Positions 11,766 to 20,829 of a stretch of 64,000 bases of DNA are shown here, one piece after another. The DNA lies in NCBI RefSeq assembly GCF_051014445.1, contig NW_027488367.1:24599501-24663500 (forward strand), written 5' to 3'. Made by a program: the position numbers and the translations under genes. Source of the DNA: Colletes latitarsis (Eukaryota > Arthropoda > Insecta > Hymenoptera > Colletidae). Each line of letters starts with the position of its first letter. The stretch's first letter is position 1. The notes under the pieces were generated by a model. That model saw only the letters and a program-made list of their open reading frames with translations, did no database searches and was not told the DNA's origin.

Positions 11766-14700
11766 TAACGCATGTTAGGCTTAGGTTAGGTCTAGGATTT
11801 GCACTCAGCAGGCTCATACTTTCGCATATCTCTCATACTTCATGGCTAGATCCTGGGCTGTTTCTGGATTGTATCACGTAGTAATGTGGTACCACGCTGA
11901 AACAGTCAATTAAACCTGGTTTCGATCAATATTTTAGAGGATAACGCAAGTTAGGTCTGGCATAGGTCTGGGATTCGCCCTCATCAGGCTCATACTTTCG
12001 CGTTTTTCACATACTCGTTGAACAGATCCTGGGTTTTTTCTGGTTTGTATCACGTAGTAGTGTGGTACCACACTGAAACAGTCCATTAAACCTGGTTTGG
12101 ATCAATATTTTAGAGGATAACGCATGTTAGGGCTAGGTTAGCCCTGGGATTTTCACTCATTAGACTCATACTTTCGCATTCTTCTCATACTTGTTGAACT
12201 GATCCTGGGTTTTTTCTGGTTTGGATCACGTAGTAATCTGGTACCACACTGAAACAGTCGATTAAACCTGGTTTCGATCAATATTTTAGAGGATAACGCA
12301 TGTTAGGTCTAGGTCAGGCCTGGGATTTTCACTCATCAGACTCATACTTTCGCATTCTTCACATACTTGTTGAACGGATCCTGGGTTTTTTCTGGTTTGG
12401 ATCACGTTGTAATGTGGGACCACACTGAAACAATCAATTAAACCTAGTCTTGATAAATATTTTAGAGGATAACGCATGTTAGGCTTAGGTTAGGTCTAGG
12501 ATTTGCACTCAGCAGGCTCATACTTTCGCATATCTCTCATACTTCATGGCTAGATCCTGGGCTGTTTCTGGATTGTATCACGTAGTAATGTGGTACCACG
12601 CTGAAACAGTCAATTAAACCTGGTTTCGATCAATATCTTAGAGGATAACGCAAGTTAAGTCTGGGATTGGTCTGGGATTTGACCTCATCAGACTCATACT
12701 TTCGCACACTTCACATACTCGTTGAACGGATCCTGGGTTTTTTCTGGTTTGGATCACGTAGTAATGTGGGGCCACACTGAAGCAGTCAATTAAACCTTGT
12801 CTTGATAAATATTTTAGAGGATAACGCATGTTAGGTCTGGGATAGGTCTGGGATTAGCCCTCATCAGACTCATACTTTCGCATATTTCTCATACTTCATG
12901 GCTAGATCCTGGGCTATTTCTGGATTGGATCACGTATTAAAGTGGTACCACACTGAAACATTCAATGAAACCTGGTCTGGATATAAATTTTAAAGGATAA
13001 CGCATGTTAGGTCAAGGTTAGGTCTAAGATTTGCCCTCATCAGGCTCACAGTTTCGCGTTTTTCACATAGTTGTCGAACAGAACCTGGGTTTTTTGTGGT
13101 TTGGATCACGTAGTAATGTGGTACCACACTGAAACATTCAATTAAACCTGGTCTTGTTAAATATTTTAGAGGATAACGCATGTTAGGTCTGGGATAGGTC
13201 TGGGATTAGCCCTCATCAGACTCATACTTTCGCTTTCTTCATACTTGTTGAACGGATCCTGGCCTTTTTCTGTATTGCATCACGTAGTAATGTAGTACCA
13301 TACTGAAACAGTCAATGAAACCTGGTTTCCATCAATATTTTAGAGGACAACGCAAGTTAGGTCTAGGTAAGGCCTGACATTTTCACTGATCAGACTCATA
13401 CATTCGCATTCTTCACATACTCGTTGACGAGATCCTGGGTTTTTTTCTAGATTGTATCACGTTGTAATGTGGGACCACACTGAAACAATCAATTAAACCT
13501 TGTCTTGATAAATATTTTAGAGGGTAACGCATGTTAGGCTTGGGTTAGGTCTAGGATTTGCACTCAGCAGGCTCATACTTTCGCATATCTCTCATACTTC
13601 ATGGCTAGATCCTGGGCCGTTCCTGGATTGTATCACGTAGTAATGTGGTACCACGCTGAAACAGTCAATTAAACCTGGTTTCGATCAATATTTTAGAGGA
13701 TAACGCAAGTTAGGTCTGGCATAGGTCTGGGATTCGCCCTCATCAGGCTCATACTTTCGCGTTTTTCACATACTTGTTGAACAGATCCTGGGTTTTTTCT
13801 GGTTTGTATCACGTAGTAGTGTGGTACCACACTGAAACAGTCCATTAAACCTGGTTTGGATCGATATTTTAGAGGATAACGCATGTTAGGGCTAGGTTAG
13901 CCCTGGGATTTTCACTCATTAGACTCATACTTTCGCATTCTTCTCATACTTGTTGAACTGATCCTGGGTTTTTTCTGGTTTGGATCACGTAGTAATGTGG
14001 TACCACACTGAAACAGTCGATTAAACCTGGTTTCGATCAATATTTTAGAGGATAACGCATGTTAGGTCTAGGTCAGGCCTGAGATTTTCACTCATCAGAC
14101 TCATACTTTCGCATTCTTCACATACTTGTTGAACGGATCCTGGGTTTTTTCTGGTTTGGATCACGTTGTAATGTGGGACCACACTGAAACAATCAATTAA
14201 ACCTAGTCTTGATAAATATTTTAGAGGATAACGCAAGTTAAGTCTGGGATTGGTCTGGGATTTGACCTCATCAGACTCATACTTTCGCACACTTCACATA
14301 CTCGTTGAACAGATCCTGGGTTATTTTCTGGTTTGGATCACATAGTAATGTGGTACCACACTGAAACAGTCGATTAAACCAGGTTTCGATCAATATTTAA
14401 GAGGATAACGCATGTTAGGTCTAGGTTAGGCCTGGGATTTTCACTCATCAGACTCATACTTTCGCATTCTTCAGATACTTGTTGAACGGATCCTGGGTTT
14501 TTTCTGGTTTGGATCACGTAGTAATGTGGGGCCACACTGAAGCAGTCAATTAAACCTGGTTTCCATCAATATTTTAGAGGACAACGCAAGTTAGGTCTGG
14601 GATAGGTCTGGGATTTGCCCTCATCAGGCTCATACTTTCGCGTTTTTCACATACTTGTTGAACAGATCCTGGGTTTTTTCTGGTTTGGATTCCGTAGTAG

Positions 14701-15470
14701 TGTGGTACCACAATAAAACAGTCAATTAAACCTGGTTTCGATCAATATTTTAGAGGATGTCGCAAGTTAGGTCTGGGATAGGCCTGAGATTTTCACTGAT
14801 CAGACTCATACATTCGCATTCTTCACATACTTGTTGAACGGATCCTGGGTTTTTTCTGGTTTGGATCACGTAGTAATGTGGGACCGCACTGAAACAATCA
14901 ATTAAACCTTGTCTTGATAAATATTTTAGAGGATAACGCATGTTAGGTCTGGGATAGGTCTGGGATTAGCCCTCATCAAACTCATACTTTCGCATATTTC
15001 TCATACTTCATGGCTAGATCCTGGGCTATTTCTGGATTGGATCACGTAGTAAAGTGGTACCACACTGAAACATTCAATGAAACCTGGTCTGGATATAAAT
15101 TTTAAAGGATAACGCATGTTAGGTCAAGGTTAGGTCTAAGATTTGCCCTCATCAGGCTCACAGTTTCGCGTTTTTCACATAGTTGTCGAACAGAACCTGG
15201 GTTTTTTGTGGTTTGGATCACGTATTAATGTGGTACCACACTGAAACATTCAATTAAACCTGGTCTTGTTAAATATTTTAGAGGATAACGCATGTTAGGT
15301 CTGGGATAGGTCTTGGATTAGCCCTCATCAGACTCATACTTTCCCTTTCTTCATACTTGTTGAACGGATCCTGGCCTTTTTCTGGATTGCATCACGTAGT
15401 AATGTAGTACCATACTGAAACAGTCAATGAAACCTGGTTTCCATCAATATTTTAGAGGACAACGCAAGTT

Positions 15471-17165
15471 AGGTCTAGGTAAGGCCTGAGATTTTCACTG
15501 ATCAGACTCATACATTCGCATTCTTCACATACTCGTTGACGAGATCCTGGGTTTTTTTCTAGTTTGTATCACGTTGTAATGTGGGACCACACTGAAACAA
15601 TCAATTAAACCTTGTCTTGATAAATATTTTAGAGGGTAACGCATGTTAGGCTTGGGTTAGGTCTAGGATTTGCACTCAGCAGGCTCATACTTTCGCATAT
15701 CTCTCATACTTCACGGCTAGATCCTGGGCCGTTTCTGGATTGTATCACGTAGTAATGTGGTACCACGCTGAAACAGTCAATTAAACCTGGTTTCGATCAA
15801 TATTTTAGAGGATAACGCAAGTTAGGTCTGGCATAGGTCTGGGATTCGCCCTCATCAGGCTCATACTTTCGCGTTTTTCACATACTTGTTGAACAGATCC
15901 TGGGTTTTTTCTGGTTCGGATCACGTAGTAATGTGGTGCCACACTGAAACAGTCGATTAAACCTGGTTTCGATCAATATTTTAAAGGATAACGCATGTTA
16001 GGTCTAGGTCAGGCCTGGGATTTTCACTCATCAGACTCATACTTTCGCATTCTTCACATACTTGTTGAACGGATCCTGGGTTTTTTCTGGTTTGGATCAC
16101 GTTGTAATGTGGGACCACACTGAAACAATCAATTAAACCTAGTCTTGATAAATATTTTAGAGGATAACGCATGTTAGGCTTGGGTTAGGTCTAGGATTTG
16201 CACTCAGCAGGCTCATACTTTCGCACACTTCACATACTCGTTGACAAGATCCTGGGTTTTTTTCTGGTTTGGATCACGTAGTAATGTGGTACCACACTGA
16301 AACAGTCGATTAAACCTGGTTTCGATCAATATTTTAGAGGACAACGCAAGTTAGGTCTAGGTTAGGCCTGGGATTAGCCCTCATCAGACTCATACTTTCG
16401 CACACTTCACATACTCGTTGACAAGATCCTGGGTTTTTTTCTGGTTTGGATCACGTAGTAATGTGGTACCACACTGAAACTGTCGATTAAACCTGGTATC
16501 GAACACTATTTTAGAAGACAATGCAAGTTAGGTCTGGGATAGGTCTGGGATTTGCCCTCATCAGGGTCATACTTTCGCAGTTTTAACATACATGTTGACG
16601 TGATCGAGGGTTTTTTCTGCTTTGGATCACGTAGTAAAGTGGTACCACATTGAAACAGTCCATTAAACCTTGTTTGGATCAATATTTTTGAGGATAACGC
16701 ATGTTAGGTCTATGTTAGGCCTGGGATTTTCACTCATCAGACTCATACTTTCGCACACTTCACATACTCGTTGACAAGATCCTGGGTTTTTTTCTGGTTT
16801 GGATCACGTAGTAATGTGGTACCACACTGAAACAGTCGATTAAACCTGGTTTCGATCAATATTTTAGAGGACAACGCAAGTTAGGTCTAGGTTAGGCCTG
16901 GGATTAGCCCTCATCAGACTCATACTTTCGCAGTTTTAACATGCATGTTGACCTGATCGAGGGTTTTTTCTACTTTGGATCACGTAGTAAAGTGGTACCA
17001 CACTAAAACAGTCAATTAAACCTGGTTTCGATCAATATTTTAGAGGATAACGAAAGTTATGTCTAGTTTAGGCCTGGGATTTGCCCTCATCAGACCCATA
17101 CTTTCGCATACTTCACATACTTGTTGAACGGATCCTGGGTTTTTTTCTGGTTTGGATCACGTAGT
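15471..17165. repeat. Array block next to the retroposon; copies at 21,512-23,375 and 25,741-27,604
   Basis: A run of nine to ten monomers recurs twice downstream. Shared rare variants include GTTGACAAGATCCTGGG, GGTATCGAACACTATT, GAAGACAATGCAAG, CTACTTTGGATCACG and AAAGTTATGTCTAGTTTAGG. The offset to the first downstream copy changes from 6,041 to 6,217, so the downstream copies have exactly one extra monomer near 22,000. The two downstream copies are offset by 4,229 bp from each other. The block stops about 600 bp before the retroposon. Confidence 0.85.
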
Positions 17166-17759
17166 AATGTGGTACCACACTGAAACAGTCGATTAAACCT
17201 GGTTTCGATCAATATTTTTGAGGATAACGCATGTTAGGTCTAGGTTAGGCCGAGGATTTTCACTCATCAGTCTCATACTTTCGCATTCTGCACATACTTG
17301 TTGAACGGATCCTGGGTTTTTACTGGTTTGGATCACGTAGTAATGTGGTACCACACTGAAACAATCCATTAAACCCGGTTTCGATCAATATTTTAGAGAA
17401 TAATTCATGTTAGGTGTAGGTTAGGTCTGGGATTTGCTCTCATCAGGCTCATTCTTTCGCATATTTCTCATACTTGATGTCTAGATCCTGGGCTTTTTCT
17501 GGATTGTATCACGTAGTAATGAAGTACAACACTGAAACAGTCAATTAAACCTGGTTTCCATCAATATTTTAGAGGATAACGCATGTTAGGTTTGGGTTAG
17601 GTCTAGGATTTGCCCTCATCAGGCTCATACTTTCGCATATTTCTCATACTTCATGGCTAGATCCTGGGCTTTTTCTGGATTGTATCACGTAGTAATGTGG
17701 TACCACGCTGAAACAGTCAATTAAACCTGGTGTCGATCAATATTTTAGAGGATAACGCA

Positions 17760-17774
17760 AGTTAGGTCTGGGAT
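17760..17774 (+). repeat. Target-site duplication, left copy (15 bp)
   Basis: AGTTAGGTCTGGGAT directly precedes the GC-rich insert and is repeated after its poly(A) tail at 18,338-18,352. The empty paralogous site at 30,670-30,684 has it once, followed directly by AGGTCTGGGATTCGCC. A duplication of this length next to a poly(A) tract is the usual signature of target-primed reverse transcription. Confidence 0.95.
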
Positions 17775-18045
17775 CTAGGCTGGGAGGGTGGTCCTGAGGG
17801 GACCCTCCTCCCGCCAGGCGGCGCCGGGTCGGACCGGTTGGGGGTAGGAGTGCCTCCCCCTACCGGTCCGACGCAAGGGGAGGCACCCTCGGCGGTCTGG
17901 TGCGGCCATGAACGCCCGGCCGCCGAGGGGTGGAAACGGGGTCGCGGGCGGTTGCGAGTTGGGGCTCGCAGCCGCCACTAAACGCGGCCCCGGGACGGAT
18001 AGCGGCGGGATGGAGTGGCCCCGTCCCGCCGCTATGAGGCAGTGT

Positions 18046-18085
18046 GTCTACTGGGGGGACCGATTGTCTACTGGGGGGGCCGATT
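18046..18085 (+). repeat. 20-bp tandem duplication inside the retroposon
   Basis: GTCTACTGGGGGGACCGATT (18,046-18,065) is followed at once by a second copy with one A-to-G difference (18,066-18,085). It sits in the gap between two hairpins, in one of the few stretches of the element without an obvious stem. Confidence 0.9.
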
Positions 18086-18194
18086 GTCCCCCCGGGGGAT
18101 GGGCGCGAAAGCGCGGGCACGGGGAGGATACCGGAAGAATGCTTCGAGCGATTCCCGGTATCCTCCCAAAGCGTGCCGAAGGGTCGCCGTGGGG

Positions 18195-18247
18195 TTTTTA
18201 GTGGGTAGGTCCGGCGCCTGTCGTTGTACGGGCGCGGGGAATCCCAC
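18195..18247 (+). other. 3'-end hairpin with TTTTTAGTGGGT...CCCAC motif
   Basis: GTGGG (18,201-18,205) pairs with CCCAC (18,243-18,247), and inside it GCGCC (18,214-18,218) pairs with GGCGC (18,231-18,235). It is preceded by TTTTTAG and followed by ACACACC. I recall this arrangement (TTTAGTGGGTA, a variable stem, then CCCACA) from 3' ends of many R1-superfamily non-LTR elements, where the reverse transcriptase recognises the 3' end of its RNA. The pairing is visible in the sequence; the family link is from memory and untested. Confidence 0.5.
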
Positions 18248-18309
18248 ACACCCCTCCCACCTCTCCCCAAGGAGGTGGGAGGGAGTCTTTCGAAGATTTT
18301 CCCCACGAC

Positions 18310-18336
18310 AAAAAAAAAAAAAAAAAAAAAAAAAAA
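18310..18336 (+). other. Poly(A) tail of the retroposon (27 A)
   Basis: An uninterrupted run of A follows GACCC-type 3' sequence (CCCCACGAC) and is separated from the right target-site duplication by a single G. A pure run of this length suggests a fairly recent insertion, because such runs decay quickly. Assembly error in homopolymers could affect the exact count. Confidence 0.95.
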
Positions 18337-18337
18337 G

Positions 18338-18352
18338 AGTTAGGTCTGGGAT
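18338..18352 (+). repeat. Target-site duplication, right copy (15 bp)
   Basis: This is identical to 17,760-17,774. After it the interrupted monomer continues as AGGTCTGGGATTCGCCC, matching the empty site at 30,685 onward. Confidence 0.95.
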
Positions 18353-20829
18353 AGGTCTGGGATTCGCCCTCATCAGGCTCATACTTTCGCATATTTCTCA
18401 TACTTGATGGCTAGATCCTGGGTTTCTTCCGGTTTGGGTCACGTAGTAGTGTGGTACCACACTGAAACAGTCGATTAAACCTGGTTTCGAACAATATTTT
18501 TTAGGATAACGCATGTTAGGTCTAGGTTAGGCCGGGGATTTTCACTCATCAGACTCATACTTTCGCATTCTTCTCATACTTGTTGAACGGATCCTGGGTT
18601 TTTACTGGTTTGGATCACGTAGTAATGTGGTACCACACTGAAACATTCAATTAAACCTGGTCTTGATAAATATTTTAGAGGATAACGCATGTTAGGTCTG
18701 GGATAGATCTGGGATTTGCACTCATCAGACTCATACTTTCGCACGCCTCACATACTCGTTGAACAGATCCTGGGTTATTTTCTGGTTTGGATCACATAGT
18801 AATGTGGTACCACACTGAAACATTCAATTAAACCTGGTCTTGATAAATATTTTAGAGGATAACGCATGTTAGGTCTGGGATAGCTCTGGGATTTGCCCTC
18901 ATCAGACTCATACTTTCGCAGTTTTAACATACATGTTGACCTGATCGAGGGTTTTTTCTGCTTTGGATTAAGCTGTAAAGTGGTACCACACTGAAACAGT
19001 CCATTAAACCTGGTTTGGATCAATATTTTTGAGGATAACGCATGTTAGGTCTAGGTTAGCCCTGGGATTTTCACTCATCAGGCTCATACTTTCGCATTCT
19101 TCACATACTTGTTGAACGGATCCTGGGTTTTTTCTGGTTTGGATCACGTAGTAATGTGGGACCACACTGAAACAATCAATTAAACCTGGTGTTGATAAAT
19201 ATTTTAGAGGACAACGTATGTTAGGTCTGGGTTAGGTCTAGGATTTGCCCTCATCAGGCTCATACTTTCGCATATTTCTCATACTTCATGGCTAGATCCT
19301 GGGCTATTTCTGGATTGGATCACGTAGTAATGTGGTACTACACTGAAACAGTCAATTAAACCTGGTTTCGATCAATATTATTGAGGATAACGCATGTTAG
19401 GTCTAGGTCAGGTCTAGGATTTGCCCTCATCAGGCTCATACTTTCTCATATTTCTCATACTTCATGGCTGGATCCTGGGCTATTTCTGGATTGGATCACG
19501 TAGTAATGTGGTACCTCACTGAAACAGTCAATTAAACCTGGTTTCGAATAATATTTTAGAGAATAATTCATGTTAGGTCTGGGTTAGGTCTGGGATTTGC
19601 TCTCATCAGGCTCATTCTTTCGCATATTTCTCATACTTGATGGCTAGATCCTGGGCTTTTTCTGGATTGCATCACGTAGTAATGAAGTACAACACTGAAA
19701 CAGTCAATTAAACCTGGTTTCCATCAATATTTTAGAGGACAACGCAAGTTAGGTCTAGGTTAGGCCTGGGATTTGCCCTCATCAGGATCATACTTTTGCA
19801 GTTTTAACATACATGTTCACCTGATCGAGGGTTTTTTCTGCTTTGGATCACGTAGTAAAGTGGTACCACACTGAAACTGTCCATTAATCCTTGTTTGCAT
19901 CAATATTTTAGAGGATAACGCATGTTAGGTATAGGTTAGCCCCGAGATTTTCACCCATCAGACTCATACTTTCGCATTCTTCACATGCTTGTTGAACGGA
20001 TCCTGGGTTTTTTCTGGTTTGGATCACGTAGTAATGTGGGACCACACTGAAACAATCAATTTAACCTGGTCTTGATAAATATTTTAGAGGACAACGTATG
20101 TTAGGTCTGGGTTAGGTCTAGGATTTGCCCTCATCAGGCTCATACTTTCGCATATTTCTCATACTTCATGGCTAGATCCTGGGTTTCTTCCGGTTTGGGT
20201 CACGTAGTAGTGTGGTACCACACTGAAACAGTCGATTAAACCTGGTTTCGAACAATATTTTTTAGGATAACGCATGTTAGGTCTAGGTTAGGCCGGGGAT
20301 TTTCACTCATCAGACTCATACTTTCGCACGCCTCACATACTCGTTGAACAGATCCTGGGTTTTTACTGGTTTGGATCACGTAGTAATGTGGTACCACACT
20401 GAAACATTCAATTAAACCTGGTCTTGATAAATATTTTAGAGGATAACGCATGTTAGGTCTGGGATAGGTCTGGGATTTGCACTCATCAGACTCATACTTT
20501 CGCACGCCTCACATACTCGTTGAACAGATCCTGGGTTATTTTCTGGTTTGGATCACATAGTAATGTGGTACCACACTGAAACATTCAATTAAACCTGGTC
20601 TTGATAAATATTTTAGAGGATAACGCATGTTAGGTCTGGGATAGGTCTGGGATTTGCCCTCATCAGACTCATACTTTCGCAGTTTTAACATACATGTTGA
20701 CCTGATCGAGGGTTTTTTCTGCTTTGGATTACGCTGTAAAGTGGTACCACACTGAAACAGTCCATTAAACCTGGTTTGGATCAATATTTTTGAGGATAAC
20801 GCATGTTAGGTCTAGGTTAGCCCTGGGAT

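Larger units (their letters stand above)
1..17774. repeat. 176-bp satellite array, left part (about 101 monomers)
   Basis: Head-to-tail monomers in one orientation. Successive copies of the landmark GGATAACGC begin at 149, 326, 502 and 678, giving steps of 177, 176 and 176. In order, each monomer has a TTAGG-rich start (GTTAGGTCTAGGTTAGG or GTTAGGTCTGGGATAGG), a CTCATCAG box, an ATACTTTCGC box, a variable segment, GATCCTGGGTTTTTTCTGG, the ATCACGTAGTAATG box, the GTGGTACCAC palindrome, ACTGAAACAGTC, TTAAACCTGG and an AT-rich end (ATCAATATTTTAGA). No gene-like sequence interrupts it. The length is close to a nucleosome repeat, which is common for centromeric and heterochromatic satellites; that is family knowledge and not proof of function. 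The last monomer is cut at 17,774 by the retroposon. Confidence 0.98.
17783..18283 (+). other. Series of strong inverted repeats (hairpins) across the retroposon
   Basis: At least eight potential hairpins follow one another: 17,783-17,815 (GGTCC/GGACC core with GGGAGG/CCTCCC); 17,828-17,872 (10-bp perfect GTCGGACCGG arms, extended by G/C runs); 17,886-17,929 (10-bp CCCTCGGCGG arms); 17,947-17,976 (12 pairs with one wobble); 17,999-18,035 (12-bp ATAGCGGCGGGA arms); 18,103-18,114 (GCGC stem with a GAAA loop); 18,122-18,167 (13-bp GGGAGGATACCGG arms, stem continuing inward); and 18,252-18,283 (11-bp CCCTCCCACCT arms). A ninth at 18,201-18,247 is listed separately. Arms were checked by reverse complement by eye; no folding energies were computed. 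Confidence 0.8.
17775..18337 (+). mobile_element. Poly(A)-tailed non-LTR retroposon, probably 5'-truncated, possibly R1-superfamily
   Basis: A 563-bp insert is strikingly GC-rich against the AT-leaning satellite. It is bounded by 15-bp target-site duplications and ends in 27 A residues plus one G. Orientation is plus, since the tail is at the right. No terminal repeats of LTR or DNA-transposon type are visible. No reverse transcriptase or endonuclease motif is present, so it cannot be autonomous. One plus frame is open from 17,848 to a TAG at 18,199-18,201. That stop lies inside TTTTTAGTGGGTAGG, which resembles the junction of ORF2 stop and 3' UTR that I recall from R1-superfamily elements of arthropods. 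The frame could be a degraded C-terminal tail or chance in GC-rich DNA. Alternatives are a SINE-like or processed copy of a structured RNA. Retroposon: very likely; family: uncertain. Confidence 0.9.

Noticed and set aside
17775..18309. Fragment of ribosomal DNA (GC-rich expansion segment or spacer with hairpins).
   Set aside because: No conserved rRNA core sequence was recognised, and the poly(A) tail plus target-site duplication shows retroposition. A retroposed rRNA piece is not fully excluded without a search.
17775..18337. DNA transposon or LTR element.
   Set aside because: There are no terminal inverted repeats at the insert ends and no direct long repeats. The inverted repeats are internal and numerous, and one end is poly(A).
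17775..18407. Overlapping open frames of 67-148 codons on both strands of the GC-rich insert.
   Set aside because: GC-rich DNA has few stop codons. The frames overlap on both strands, and some run through the poly(A) tract as poly-Lys or poly-Phe and into satellite. Only the plus frame ending at 18,201 is kept as a weak possibility, mentioned with the retroposon.
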